64,000 bases of DNA from Ruminococcus sp. (GCA_017934425.1 JAGBJO010000028.1:1-64000); one strand, 5' to 3'. Numbered from the stretch's first letter, positions 45,239-54,546 are shown. The notes: generated from the letters alone by a model not told the origin. Numbers and translations: made by a program.

Positions 45239-46306
45239 TCATAAAGATATTATATTTTTTGCACATTTAGTCAAATTCGTACAGCCATTTTCGGTCAAAA
45301 TGACAAAATCTTCTATTCTAACACCGAATTTTCCGGGGAGATAGATGCCCGGTTCCACGGTAACGACTGCGCCTTTGGGCAGGGGCAGCTTGTAATTCGG
45401 GGAAGCGTTGGGGCGCTCGTGTATCTCAAGACCCACGCCGTGACCCAGGGAATGACCAAAATTATCGCCGTAGCCAGCGTCGCTGATGATACTTCTTGCG
45501 ATGCCGTCAAGTTCCTGACCTGTGATGCCGGGACGTGCGGCAGATATGCCTGAATTCTGGGCTTCAAGTACAATATTATACACTTTCTGCATTTCGTCAG
45601 AAGGCTGACCTACGCAGACTGTACGTGTCATGTCGCTGTGGTAGCCATTGTAGACTGCGCCGTAGTCCATGAGGACGAACTCTCCGTCTGCCACCGGCTT
45701 TTCCGAGGGAACGCCGTGGGGCATTGAGGTATTAGTTCCGGAGAGGGCGATAGTCTCAAAGGACAAGTCCTCAGCGCCGAAGTCGAACATAAGGCGGTTG
45801 AGTTCAAGGGCGATCTGGCGCTCGGTCACGCCGGGTCTTATAAAGTTAAGTATATTATCAAATGCCTTTTCCGCTATTTCCTGTGCCTTGATGATGCAGG
45901 AAAGTTCCTCAGCGTCCTTGACCATTCTCAGGGCATTTATGGCGTTGCTGAGAACGTCGGTGTCGATTATCTCAGTCTCACGCAGGGCAGCCCTAAACAT
46001 ATGCAGGCGGCTGACGGTGAGGGTCTGTGCCTCGATAGCTGCGGACTTTGCGCCGTGCTGACTGATAAGTTCCCTTATCTGGGCAAAAGGCTGCTTCTGC
46101 TCGATGACCTGGGCGGAAGTGACGGTATTGCGTGCTTTTTCGATGTAGCGAAAATCAATGATAAGGTAAGCTTTATCCGGGAAAGCCACAATTGTACCAT
46201 CGGAGGACTTCATTCCGGTAAAGTACCGGCGGTTCACGTCGGAAGTGATTATTGCGCACTCAACGCTGTCCGGAAGCTGCTGAAAAAGTTTTTCAAAACG
46301 TGTCAT
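45239..46306 (-). CDS. pepQ: Xaa-Pro peptidase, M24B family
   Basis: This 355-residue metallopeptidase removes or splits N-terminal residues next to proline. The first 120 residues are the creatinase-type N-domain. The metal-binding site is built from LMDYGAVYNGYHSDMTRT, GHSLGHGVGLEIHE and VTVEPGIYLPG. The gene is usual just before efp in clostridia. Whether it is an aminopeptidase or a dipeptidase cannot be told from sequence, so the gene symbol is a family-level one. Confidence 0.92.
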   Translation of the reverse strand: MTRFEKLFQQLPDSVECAIITSDVNRRYFTGMKSSDGTIVAFPDKAYLIIDFRYIEKARNTVTSAQVIEQKQPFAQIRELISQHGAKSAAIEAQTLTVSRLHMFRAALRETEIIDTDVLSNAINALRMVKDAEELSCIIKAQEIAEKAFDNILNFIRPGVTERQIALELNRLMFDFGAEDLSFETIALSGTNTSMPHGVPSEKPVADGEFVLMDYGAVYNGYHSDMTRTVCVGQPSDEMQKVYNIVLEAQNSGISAARPGITGQELDGIARSIISDAGYGDNFGHSLGHGVGLEIHERPNASPNYKLPLPKGAVVTVEPGIYLPGKFGVRIEDFVILTENGCTNLTKCAKNIISL

Positions 46307-46371
46307 ATTTCACACCTCTGCTTCTTCCAAAGAAATAATAATTTTTATTGTGTCAAAAATATTATTATCCA

Positions 46372-46470
46372 TTAGTTATATTTGCCTCTTTTCTCCCATT
46401 TTATTATTAAATCTATTGCTTCTTTTACATCTGTTTCCAACTGCGAATTGTAAAATAATGACTTATCCAT
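46372..46470 (-). CDS. Possible 32-residue protein after the SMI1/KNR4 gene
   Basis: ATG 46470 lies two bases after the SMI1/KNR4 stop, with AAGGA before it, and opens MDKSLFYNSQLETDVKEAID plus 12 more residues. It has an amphipathic helix with charged residues on one face. It may be a small partner of the upstream gene or a remnant of a larger protein. The AT-rich 46307-46371 stretch that follows shows no gene. Confidence 0.4.
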   Translation of the reverse strand: MDKSLFYNSQLETDVKEAIDLIIKWEKRGKYN

Positions 46471-46472
46471 TC

Positions 46473-47048
46473 TTATTCCTTATTCTCCTTTTTTTGAGCA
46501 AGTTTCATTTTTGCAATTCTTATCTGCTCACGCAATTCTTCATTAATTTGCTCAGTAGTCATACCTGCTTTTTTTCGCTTCTTCCATTCAACTTCTCTAT
46601 CATGTTCGTCTATCAAATCTTCACATTTTTCAAGCAGCAGAAAAAGAAAATCCTTAAATTCCCAAGACTCCGGCTCGCAATCATAGCAGATATAAAACTC
46701 GCCGTTCTCTGAAAGAGTATAGCGTTCACTTGTGCCGAAACTACCGCCGAAACAAAGATATTCATCAGGAACAAAATCATCGCTCATACCGATGTAATCC
46801 ACGCCGTATATTTCATTATCAAGTATTGTAGCACCGTTTGATATCATGAAAAATTCCTTGCAATCCTCTGGAATCTTAAAGCCGTAGCTCTTTTCTTGTT
46901 GGGCTATAAACTCTTCTGTTGCCGGCGGATTGAATGAAATCTCCTCGTCGGTATATCCATATTCATCAGAAACAAGGATATCACGGGCTTTTTTCAACCT
47001 TTCCATGCACTCACGCACGCTCTTTGGCTTTTCATCATTTGCAAACAT
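46473..47048 (-). CDS. SMI1/KNR4-family protein
   Basis: This 191-residue protein has the SUKH-type pattern: NPPATEEFIAQQEKSYGFKI, PEDCKEFFMISNGATI and later FICYD-like strands (GEFYICYDCEPESWEFKDF). The family often serves as immunity proteins against secreted or contact-dependent toxins. A long basic helix closes the protein. The gene is AT-rich and splits the usual aroQ-pepQ-efp order, so it appears inserted. No toxin gene is near. Confidence 0.8.
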   Translation of the reverse strand: MFANDEKPKSVRECMERLKKARDILVSDEYGYTDEEISFNPPATEEFIAQQEKSYGFKIPEDCKEFFMISNGATILDNEIYGVDYIGMSDDFVPDEYLCFGGSFGTSERYTLSENGEFYICYDCEPESWEFKDFLFLLLEKCEDLIDEHDREVEWKKRKKAGMTTEQINEELREQIRIAKMKLAQKKENKE

Positions 47049-47118
47049 AATTATACACCTACCCGAAATATTTCATAGCAAGCTGCCTGATCGGAATGAA
47101 ATAATTAGTATCCTCACC

Positions 47119-47550
47119 TCATAATTCAGCCATAGCCTGAACAGCCAGATAGTAGCTAAGCATACCGAATCCGCAGATACTTCCCTTGCAAACAGGTGCG
47201 ATAACGGAATTCGAGCGGAACTCCTCACGAGCGTCGATATTGCTTATATGAACCTCGATAACGGGTATCTTTATAGCGGCGATAGCGTCCCTGATAGCGT
47301 AGCTGTAGTGGGTATACGCCCCCGCATTGATGATAACGCCGTCGAAGCTGAGGCGTGCGGCGTGGAGTTTGTCGATGATAGCGCCCTCGTGGTTGGACTG
47401 GAATATCTCGCACTCCAGACCTTGCTCTTTTGCTCTGTCGATGATGCTGCTGTTAAGTGTCTCGAAGCTTGTATTTCCATAAACGCCCGGCTCACGCTCG
47501 CCAAGGAGGTTGAGATTTGGGCCGTGTATAACGAGTATCTTTTTAATCAT
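47119..47550 (-). CDS. aroQ: 3-dehydroquinate dehydratase, type II
   Basis: This 143-residue enzyme acts in the shikimate pathway. GPNLNLLGEREPGVYG carries the active-site Asn, Arg and Tyr. NAGAYTHYSYAIRDA and VIEVHISNI are the other family strands, with the active-site His in the latter. The length is typical. No other shikimate gene is in the window. Confidence 0.96.
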   Translation of the reverse strand: MIKKILVIHGPNLNLLGEREPGVYGNTSFETLNSSIIDRAKEQGLECEIFQSNHEGAIIDKLHAARLSFDGVIINAGAYTHYSYAIRDAIAAIKIPVIEVHISNIDAREEFRSNSVIAPVCKGSICGFGMLSYYLAVQAMAEL

Positions 47551-47563
47551 AGTTATCTTCCTT

Positions 47564-48082
47564 TCAATTATCCTGGAATTTATCCGGCAGGAACGGTTTT
47601 TCCAACTTTCGCTTAAAGAGAATGAACCGCTTTTCCCTGCCCTCTATGGCAATGGGCGAAACGTACACCGACCGCAGACCTGCGTGCTTTGCGCCCCATA
47701 TATCGGTGAAAAGCTGATCGCCTACGCCTGCCACACGGCTGTGGTGAAGTCCCATAATAGCAAGCGCCTTTTCGTAGCCTTTTTTCAGAGGTTTTGCGCC
47801 CTCCGGAACGTATTTCAGACCGAGCCTGTCCGCAAGGGGCTTTACTCGCTCCGCCTTGTTGTTGGAAACGATGACCATTCTGATGCCGGCTTTTTTCATG
47901 CTCTCCACCCACTCCGGGATACCCTCGCCGGGGGTCAGATTCTCGTCGGTGGTGAGGGTATTATCCACGTCCAGGACAAGTCCGAGGATATGGTGTTTTT
48001 TGAGGAATTCCGGCGTTATGTCGGTAGTTTTTCTGAATGCAAAATCTGCGTCTGTACCTGTAATTTTTCGTTTTATCGACAT
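47564..48082 (-). CDS. YqeG-family HAD phosphatase
   Basis: This 172-residue HAD-type phosphatase (class IIIA) shows the nucleophile motif LDVDNTLTT near residue 37, then VSNN and, later, GDQLFTDIWGAKHAG. The substrate is not known with certainty; relatives act on phosphatidylglycerophosphate. The start follows GGGAGG. It is 13 bases from aroQ. Confidence 0.92.
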   Translation of the reverse strand: MSIKRKITGTDADFAFRKTTDITPEFLKKHHILGLVLDVDNTLTTDENLTPGEGIPEWVESMKKAGIRMVIVSNNKAERVKPLADRLGLKYVPEGAKPLKKGYEKALAIMGLHHSRVAGVGDQLFTDIWGAKHAGLRSVYVSPIAIEGREKRFILFKRKLEKPFLPDKFQDN

Positions 48083-48102
48083 AAAACCTCCCTATACAAA
48101 TG

Positions 48103-48127
48103 AAAAAGCGAGCCGCAGCCCGCTTTT
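48103..48127 (-). terminator. Terminator of rpsU
   Basis: On the minus strand AGCGGGC, loop TGCG, GCTCGCT form a 7-bp stem with one G-T pair, followed by TTTTT. It separates rpsU from yqeG. Confidence 0.88.
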
Positions 48128-48155
48128 ATCAACTGAATTTTTGCCATGCAAGGAA

Positions 48156-48329
48156 TCAATACTTACGCTTACGAGCTGCCTCAGACTTCTTCTTGCGCTT
48201 AACTGAAGGCTTTTCGTAGTGTTCTCTCTTGCGAACTTCAGCAATAACGCCGTCCTTTGCACAAGATCTCTTGAATCTCTTCAGAGCAGTGTCTAAGGAC
48301 TCATTCTTGCCAACACGAACTTCTGCCAC
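48156..48329 (-). CDS. rpsU: Ribosomal protein S21
   Basis: This 57-residue basic protein of the small ribosomal subunit starts at GTG 48329 ([20 protein letters not shown]), followed by [20 protein letters not shown] and a Lys/Arg-rich tail. The strong GGGAGGG lies before the GTG. The length and sequence are typical of S21. It is followed by its own terminator. Confidence 0.95.
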   Translation of the reverse strand: MAEVRVGKNESLDTALKRFKRSCAKDGVIAEVRKREHYEKPSVKRKKKSEAARKRKY

Positions 48330-48458
48330 TATCTTTCCCTCCCTTGTCCAGAGGTTGTCCCGAAGAAAACTCCGGGCTCTATACTAATCACCCTTGCGGG
48401 TGTCAGCGAGCTACCTCAAGCATATATCATAGCAGATATAAATAATGAATATAGTAAT
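48330..48458 (-). promoter_or_regulatory. Leader of rpsU with two hairpins
   Basis: The transcript before rpsU contains CACCC-GCAA-GGGTG, a 5-bp stem with a GNRA loop, and CCCG...CGGG about ten bases later. These may serve mRNA stability or control of S21 synthesis. No known motif is claimed. Confidence 0.4.
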
Positions 48459-48487
48459 ATTTTATCACAATACCGTGCGTATGTCAA
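48459..48487 (-). promoter_or_regulatory. Promoter of rpsU
   Basis: On the minus strand TTGACA (48487-48482) and TAAAAT (48464-48459) have a 17-base spacer. It begins soon after the leuS stop. Confidence 0.85.
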
Positions 48488-48516
48488 GTGTTCCGTGAAA
48501 TCCCCGGATAATTTCG

Positions 48517-50922
48517 TCATTTCGCAACAATATTAACAAGTTTATTTGGTACATATATCTGTTTTACAACAGTCTTGCCGTCGATGACTTCCTTGACCTT
48601 AGGCTCGTCCATAGCCTGTGCGATGACTGTATCCTTGTCTGCATCAGCAGGGATATTCAGCTTAGCACGGAGCTTGCCGTTTACCTGAACTACGATCTCG
48701 ATAGTATCGTCCTTGCACAGTGCCTCGTCGTAAGTCACCCAGGACTGCTGGCTCAGGATAGTTCCGAAAGCGTTATTGTACATCTCCTCGGCAATGTGGG
48801 GAGCGAAGGGGTAGAGCATACACATGAATGCGCCCAGTTCGCCCTTGGTGATGCTGCCGGCGGAGTAGATATCGTTGATAAGGCTCATCATTGCGGCAAT
48901 TGCGGTATTGAACTTCATTGCCTCGATGTCCTCGGTTACCTTCTTAATGGTCTTGTGGAATGCGCTGCGGAGAGCGTCGCTGTAGTCCTCGCTGTCGGTC
49001 ATCATGTCGGACAGCGCCCAGATACGGTCAACGAATCTCTTACAGCCCTTGATGCTGGACTCGCTCCAGGGAGCAGCCTTCTCATAGTCGCCCATGAACA
49101 GGGTGTACAGTCTGAGAACGTCAGCGCCGTACTCGTTAACAACGTCGTTAGGGTCGATAACGTTTCCTCTGGACTTGGACATCTTCTCGCCGTCAGGTCC
49201 GAGAATAAGTCCCTGTGCAGTACGCTTGGCGTATGGCTCGGAAGTGGGGACAAGTCCCATATCGTACAGGAATTTATGCCAGAAACGGCTGTATATCATA
49301 TGTCTTGTAACGTGCTCCATACCGCCGTTATACCAGTCAACAGGCATCCAGTACTTCAGAGCCTCCTGGGAAGCGAACTCCTTGTCGTTGCAGGGGTCGC
49401 AGTAGCGCAGGAAGTACCATGAAGAACCAGCCCACTGAGGCATAGTATCAGTCTCACGTCTTGCATCGCCGCCGCACTTGGGGCACTTGCACTTTACGAA
49501 GCTTTCGATCTTTGCAAGAGGGCTTTCGCCGTCAGTACCAGGCTCGAAGTTCTCAACCTCAGGCAGGCGCAGAGGAAGTTCCTCATAGGGAACAGCAACC
49601 ATGCCGCACTTGTCGCAGTGAACGATCGGGATAGGCTCGCCCCAGTATCTCTGGCGGTTGAACGCCCAGTCCTTCATCTTGTACTGTACGCCCTTTTCGC
49701 CGCAGCCCAGCTTTTCCAGTATCTCAAGAGCCTTGTTGACAGCGTCCTTCTTGTTGGAGATGCCGTTGAGTTCGCCGGAATTTACCAGTTCACCCTCGCC
49801 GGTGTAAGCCTCCTTGGAGATGTCGCCGCCCTTGATGACCTCGATGATGTCGATGCCGAACTTCTTAGCGAAGTCGTAGTCACGGGTATCGTGTGCAGGA
49901 ACAGCCATGATAGCGCCTGTACCGTAGCCCATCATAACGTAGTCGGATATGTATATCGGGATCTCCTTGCCGGTAACGGGGTTAACGGCAGTCAGTCCCT
50001 CGATCTTAACGCCTGTCTTGTCCTTGACAAGCTGTGTTCTCTCGAACTCGCTCTTTTTAGCGCACTCAGCTTTGTATTCGTCCAGAGCGTCGATGTTTGC
50101 GATAGAATCACGGTACTTCTGGATAATGGGATGCTCAGGAGCGATTACCATAAATGTAACGCCATAGAGTGTATCAGGGCGTGTGGTATAGATACGCAGC
50201 TTCTCGTCCTGTTCCTTGATGCCGAAGTTTACGAAAGCACCTGTTGACTTGCCTATCCAGTTCTCCTGCTGGAGTCTTACGTTAGGCAGGTAGTCTACCT
50301 CGTCAAGACCCTGGAGGAGCTTGTCAGCGTACTCAGTGATACGCAGATACCATACTTCCTTGGTCTTCTGGATAATATCGCTGTGACAAACGTCGCACTT
50401 GCCGCCCTGAGAGTCCTCGTTGGAAAGAACTACCTTACAGCTTGGGCAGTAGTTAACAGAGGTCTTGTCACGGAATACCAGACCGTTCTCGAACATTTTC
50501 AGGAATATCCACTGTGTCCACTTGTAGTAGTTCTCGTCGGTGGTATCAACTACTCTTGACCAGTCGAATGAGAAGCCGACAGTCTTGAGCTGACCGGTGA
50601 ACTTCTCGATATTGCGGTCAGTAACCACACGGGGGTGGATATTTTCCTTGATAGCAGTATTCTCAGTGGGAAGTCCGTATGCGTCGAAGCCGATAGGGAA
50701 AAGCACGTTATAGCCTTCCATTCTGCGCTTTCTGCTTACAACCTCAAGACCGGAGTAAGCCTTGATGTGACCGACGTGCATACCATGACCGGAGGGGTAA
50801 GGGAACTCTACCAGTGCATAGAACTTCTTCTTTGAGTGGTCATCGGAAGCCTTGAAGGAGTGGTTCTCGTCCCAGAACTTCTGCCATTTAGCTTCCACAG
50901 ACTTGAAATCATATCTGCTCAT
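48517..50922 (-). CDS. leuS: Leucyl-tRNA synthetase
   Basis: This 801-residue class I synthetase charges tRNA-Leu. The HIGH-type motif is HVGHIK (GHGMHVGHIK) near residue 50. KMSKS is present as GEKMSKSRGN. The CP1 editing domain carries TTRPDTLYG. A Cys-x2-Cys zinc module (CPSCK, CDVCH) and another (CDKCG, CPKCG) are present. The order lcp-rsfS-leuS is common in clostridia. Confidence 0.97.
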   Translation of the reverse strand: MSRYDFKSVEAKWQKFWDENHSFKASDDHSKKKFYALVEFPYPSGHGMHVGHIKAYSGLEVVSRKRRMEGYNVLFPIGFDAYGLPTENTAIKENIHPRVVTDRNIEKFTGQLKTVGFSFDWSRVVDTTDENYYKWTQWIFLKMFENGLVFRDKTSVNYCPSCKVVLSNEDSQGGKCDVCHSDIIQKTKEVWYLRITEYADKLLQGLDEVDYLPNVRLQQENWIGKSTGAFVNFGIKEQDEKLRIYTTRPDTLYGVTFMVIAPEHPIIQKYRDSIANIDALDEYKAECAKKSEFERTQLVKDKTGVKIEGLTAVNPVTGKEIPIYISDYVMMGYGTGAIMAVPAHDTRDYDFAKKFGIDIIEVIKGGDISKEAYTGEGELVNSGELNGISNKKDAVNKALEILEKLGCGEKGVQYKMKDWAFNRQRYWGEPIPIVHCDKCGMVAVPYEELPLRLPEVENFEPGTDGESPLAKIESFVKCKCPKCGGDARRETDTMPQWAGSSWYFLRYCDPCNDKEFASQEALKYWMPVDWYNGGMEHVTRHMIYSRFWHKFLYDMGLVPTSEPYAKRTAQGLILGPDGEKMSKSRGNVIDPNDVVNEYGADVLRLYTLFMGDYEKAAPWSESSIKGCKRFVDRIWALSDMMTDSEDYSDALRSAFHKTIKKVTEDIEAMKFNTAIAAMMSLINDIYSAGSITKGELGAFMCMLYPFAPHIAEEMYNNAFGTILSQQSWVTYDEALCKDDTIEIVVQVNGKLRAKLNIPADADKDTVIAQAMDEPKVKEVIDGKTVVKQIYVPNKLVNIVAK

Positions 50923-50953
50923 TGTGTTTTATCATTCCTTTTTGTATAATTAT

Positions 50954-51313
50954 TTACTCTTTAACAAGATACTCGCTTATGTCGATCTGCTCGCCGTCAG
51001 CCCAGTTGCTTTCCAGCTTGTAGAACTGTCTTGTGTCCTTGTAGAAAACGTGTACTATGATATCCTCGTAGTCAAGGACTATCCAGGTATTTCCTGTATC
51101 AGCCTCACGTCTGTCAGGCTCGATGCCCTGCTGTGTCATCTGGAACTCTACCTCGTCTGCAAGGGTACGTGCGTGGGTATTGCTGGTACCGTTTACGATA
51201 ACGAAGTAGTCAGCCAGGATAGTAAGGTCAGCGATCTTTATTACCTGAATGTCCTCGCCTCTCTTGCTGTCGAGAGCCTTGACCATGAGTTTTATCTTTT
51301 CCTGTGCAGTCAA
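50954..51313 (-). CDS. rsfS: Ribosome silencing factor
   Basis: This 119-residue protein binds L14 and blocks subunit joining when nutrients are low. The pattern DIQVIKIADLTILADYFVIV, then GTSNTHARTLADEVE and YEDIIVHVFYKDTRQFYKLE, identifies the family. It is placed between the lcp gene and leuS, 15 bases after the former. Confidence 0.95.
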   Translation of the reverse strand: MTAQEKIKLMVKALDSKRGEDIQVIKIADLTILADYFVIVNGTSNTHARTLADEVEFQMTQQGIEPDRREADTGNTWIVLDYEDIIVHVFYKDTRQFYKLESNWADGEQIDISEYLVKE

Positions 51314-51328
51314 ATTTTACCATTCCTT

Positions 51329-52990
51329 TCAAGTGGGACTTTTATTAGGATCTCTTACAGGCTCAGTAGCCTTTTCCATTTCGTCGAGTGTAGTGCCTGT
51401 GTCGTCAAGGTCGATGCTGAGATAATCGGTAACAAGCTCCACGATCGAAGTATCCCAGGGCATCATCTTTGTCTGGTACGGGCGGAATGACTCGTTGAGT
51501 ATATCAATGGTAGCCTGCTTGTGGACGGAGTACACATCGTATACCTCGCCGTCTGAAGCGTAGAACTGTGCGCTCTCGCCAGGTACCATATTAACTGTCA
51601 CGTTGTCCATGCTGAGGGTGGAAGCGAAATCTGCAACCATGCTTATATCCTGGAGAGACAGGTCTGTTTTCAGGTATCTGTGGTTGTATATCTCCTTGAT
51701 ATAGCTGTAGAGCTTTATTCTTCCCTCGTCCTTGACTATGCTGAAAAGCTTCTGCATAGCCGCAGCCATGAATCTTCTCTGGTTCTGCATTCTTCCGATG
51801 TCGCCCAGAAGCCATTCACGGCGGAAGCGTATGAACCACTCTGCCTGTTCGCCGGTGAGTGTTACATCGCCCTCCGGGATTATCTTGTCAGCTTCATACA
51901 TGATCTCGTTGTCGATGTGTATCGGGATACCGCCGATAAGATCGACCATATCCTGAATGTTGAAGCAGGTGGTCGTGATATATGCATCAATAGGTATGCC
52001 GAAGTTTTCCTGTACAGCGTTGACAACACGCTGGATAGGCGGATTAACATTAGGGTCGCCCATTGAGTAGATGCTGTTGAATTTCTTTGTGATGCTGGTG
52101 GTATAATCCGGCAGACAGCAGTCACGGGGGATCTGAAGGATATTCAGCCCATGATTTCCGATATCGAATTCCAGCACCCACATAACGTCGGTATTGAACT
52201 CCTCCTCATCAAAGCCCAGGAACAGTATGCTGTACTGACCTTCGATAAGCTGAGGCAGGTCAAGACCGTCGTTGAAGTCGTCCTCCACCGCATCGGAATT
52301 AACGTCAAGCCTTACGTTCTCCTTATTGATCTGACCCTCGTCAGCCATGAACTTCTTATTCTTGAAGTAATATACGATAGAAACGTTCCTGTCGAAGTCA
52401 TCATCGCTGAGGATAGGCATATTCAGTATCATAGCGCCGATAAGAAACAGGCTGCACGCAATTGCGCCCACCTTTATGCCGATATCCTTCCAGGATATCT
52501 TTTTCTTCTCAGTCTGCTCCACCACCTTGCTGATATACGGTGCGGTGTCGCCAGGCTTAGGACGGTAGTTTCCGGCATATTCCTTTCCAGGTTCTTCCGT
52601 ATGACCGCCCTCTGCGGCAGGTTCTATCTCCCGCTTCAGGTGACTTTTAGGTGCTTTTTCTATCTCATGCAGACTATGATACTCCGTAGGAGACTGGTCA
52701 GGCACAGCTTCATGCTTTCCTCTGTAGTCTGAGGGAACGGCTTCATGCTGCGGCTGATACTCCTTCGGCTCAGCTTCATATCTGCCCTTGTATTCCTGCT
52801 TTACAGGCTCAGCCTCATGCTTTCCACGGTAAACCGTCCCCACTGGTTCAGCCTTTGGAATATCAGCATAGACTTTCGGCGCTGGAGTATTGCCTGAGTC
52901 CGCAGGTCTTTTTATCTTAACGAGTTTCTTGACCGGCTTAGGGCGTGAAAACTCCTGCTCCTTACCGGAACCTACTTCTTTGTTATCCAT
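51329..52990 (-). CDS. LytR-CpsA-Psr family protein with repeat-rich cytoplasmic tail
   Basis: This 553-residue membrane protein transfers glycopolymers to peptidoglycan. Residues 1 to about 165 lie in the cytoplasm and hold degenerate repeats of about 13 residues around YRGKHEAEP. One transmembrane helix follows (about 172-192, IGVKVGAIACSLFLIGAMIL). The LCP domain shows DVMWVLEFDIG, the Arg-rich IPRDC and IRFRREWLLGDIGRMQNQRR. The repeats are unusual in length and number for this family. Confidence 0.9.
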   Translation of the reverse strand: MDNKEVGSGKEQEFSRPKPVKKLVKIKRPADSGNTPAPKVYADIPKAEPVGTVYRGKHEAEPVKQEYKGRYEAEPKEYQPQHEAVPSDYRGKHEAVPDQSPTEYHSLHEIEKAPKSHLKREIEPAAEGGHTEEPGKEYAGNYRPKPGDTAPYISKVVEQTEKKKISWKDIGIKVGAIACSLFLIGAMILNMPILSDDDFDRNVSIVYYFKNKKFMADEGQINKENVRLDVNSDAVEDDFNDGLDLPQLIEGQYSILFLGFDEEEFNTDVMWVLEFDIGNHGLNILQIPRDCCLPDYTTSITKKFNSIYSMGDPNVNPPIQRVVNAVQENFGIPIDAYITTTCFNIQDMVDLIGGIPIHIDNEIMYEADKIIPEGDVTLTGEQAEWFIRFRREWLLGDIGRMQNQRRFMAAAMQKLFSIVKDEGRIKLYSYIKEIYNHRYLKTDLSLQDISMVADFASTLSMDNVTVNMVPGESAQFYASDGEVYDVYSVHKQATIDILNESFRPYQTKMMPWDTSIVELVTDYLSIDLDDTGTTLDEMEKATEPVRDPNKSPT

Positions 52991-53021
52991 TGCGTTCCTC
53001 TTTTCGTTCCATGTAACTGGT

Positions 53022-53630
53022 TTATTTCCCTGATTTCTTATCAGTACGCAGACGGTTATAGAAGTTATACCCTTCTACAGTGCAGATCGGTATAACTCCG
53101 CCCTTTTTCACCACTGATCTTATTGAGAATGCGAAAGCTTCCAGCATAGCGCTGTTAAGGCTGTTATAAGTCACCTTACGCATTCTGTCTACATCCTTAT
53201 AATCCCTGTCAGCCGAGATAAGATCGCCAAGATAAACGATCTCCTCCAGCCTTGACATACCAGCCCTTCCTACAGTATGGAATCTTATGGCATTGAGTAT
53301 ATCTATATCCTCAACCCCGAATTTTGTTTTAACGAAATACGCACCTGCGATACCATGCCACAGAGAGCGTGTCTCCAGTTCTTCACGGCATACAGTGTAG
53401 CCGCTTTTCTCAACCAGTTCAAGCTGCTCATCGGCGGGAAGTTCTTTGCATATATCATGGAGCAAACCGGCAAAATAAGCCTTATCCGGGTCTTCTCCGT
53501 ATTTTTCTGCCAGCTTCCTGCACTCAGCCGCCACATTCAGTGAATGTTGATAGCGTTTCTGAGAAAGGTTAGCTTTCAGGAACTTCTTCTTATCCTCTGT
53601 GTCGTAAAGCAATAGGTTCACCTCATTCAT
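53022..53630 (-). CDS. yqeK: YqeK-type HD hydrolase (Ap4A hydrolase)
   Basis: This 202-residue protein has SQKRYQHSLNVA, AGLLHDICKEL, LWHGIAGAYF and IRFHTVGRAGM, with the His/Asp residues that bind two metals. Members split diadenosine tetraphosphate into ADP. The start overlaps the nadD stop by eight bases, as is common (nadD-yqeK-rsfS). The lcp gene lies between yqeK and rsfS here. Confidence 0.94.
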   Translation of the reverse strand: MNEVNLLLYDTEDKKKFLKANLSQKRYQHSLNVAAECRKLAEKYGEDPDKAYFAGLLHDICKELPADEQLELVEKSGYTVCREELETRSLWHGIAGAYFVKTKFGVEDIDILNAIRFHTVGRAGMSRLEEIVYLGDLISADRDYKDVDRMRKVTYNSLNSAMLEAFAFSIRSVVKKGGVIPICTVEGYNFYNRLRTDKKSGK

Positions 53631-54243
53631 CAGCGCTTCTGTCAGACTGCGCTGTGTATAAACTATTCGTCATTATATATTCTACTACATTTTCGTCCAG
53701 ATAGCAAGCGAAATCGGAATTTTTCACACAATTTTCTCTTATCTTCGTCGAAGATACTACAACTGCATCGGCTTTGCACACAAAAATTCTGCCGTATTCA
53801 CTAAGGGAGCGTGCCTTTTCTTCAAGGAGCGGTATATCGCCCTCATTGCGTGAGACTACTCCCAAAGAACATAATGCGAGAATATCTTTATACTGCCTCC
53901 ACTTATCAAAGCACATGAGCATATCACTGCCGATAAGGAGGAAAAGTTCGTCCTCTGGATAAAGCTGGTGGAAATGCTCTATTGTGTAAATGGTATAGCT
54001 TACTCTGTCGGAATTCAGTTCGTAGTCGCTCACCTCGAACCGCTTATCCCTTTTGCACACTATCTCCAGCATTGCCAGACGATGCTCCGGGGAAACGTAT
54101 TCCTCGCTTGAACGGTGCGGGCTTATCCTGGACGGCATGAATATTACCCTGTCGAGGGAAAATTCGTCTGCGGCAGCCTTTGCCAGGTGTGTATGACCAT
54201 TGTGTACCGGGTTGAAACTGCCACCGTAGATGCCTATACGCAT
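53623..54243 (-). CDS. nadD: Nicotinate-mononucleotide adenylyltransferase
   Basis: This 206-residue enzyme makes deamido-NAD+ from nicotinate mononucleotide. The nucleotidyltransferase motif GGSFNPVHNGH lies at the N-terminus. SSTKIREN, the ISSTxIR box, is near the C-terminus. ATG 54243 overlaps the yhbY stop by one base (TGATG) and is preferred to GTG one codon earlier. Confidence 0.95.
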   Translation of the reverse strand: MRIGIYGGSFNPVHNGHTHLAKAAADEFSLDRVIFMPSRISPHRSSEEYVSPEHRLAMLEIVCKRDKRFEVSDYELNSDRVSYTIYTIEHFHQLYPEDELFLLIGSDMLMCFDKWRQYKDILALCSLGVVSRNEGDIPLLEEKARSLSEYGRIFVCKADAVVVSSTKIRENCVKNSDFACYLDENVVEYIMTNSLYTAQSDRSADE

Positions 54244-54545
54244 CACTTAGCCTTGGGGATTCCCTCGATCACAGGCTCTTTGGGATTGCGCTTGTAAAGC
54301 ACAAAACGTGAGCCGATGACCTGTACCACGTCAGCGCCGGTCATTTCAGCGATAGCGTCGGCGGCTTCACGGGCAGTCCAGCCGGAGTTGTCAAGTACTC
54401 TCAGCTTGATAAGTTCTCTCTTGCGAAGTGCTTCGGATATCTCCTTGCACATAGCCTCGGTAACTCCGCCCTTGCCTACCTGGAATATAGTCTCATACTC
54501 GGAAGCGATGCCTCTGAGGTATGCTCTCTGTTTGCTTGTCAGCAT
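54243..54545 (-). CDS. yhbY: YhbY-family RNA-binding protein (CRM domain)
   Basis: This 100-residue protein has the family pattern LTSKQRAYLRGIASEY, FQVGKGGVTEA and RELIKLRVLDNSG. It binds pre-ribosomal RNA in large-subunit assembly. ATG 54545 matches the typical MLTSKQR start and has GGTGA before it. An in-frame ATG four codons upstream overlaps the rdgB stop. Confidence 0.92.
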   Translation of the reverse strand: MLTSKQRAYLRGIASEYETIFQVGKGGVTEAMCKEISEALRKRELIKLRVLDNSGWTAREAADAIAEMTGADVVQVIGSRFVLYKRNPKEPVIEGIPKAK

Positions 54546-54546
54546 A

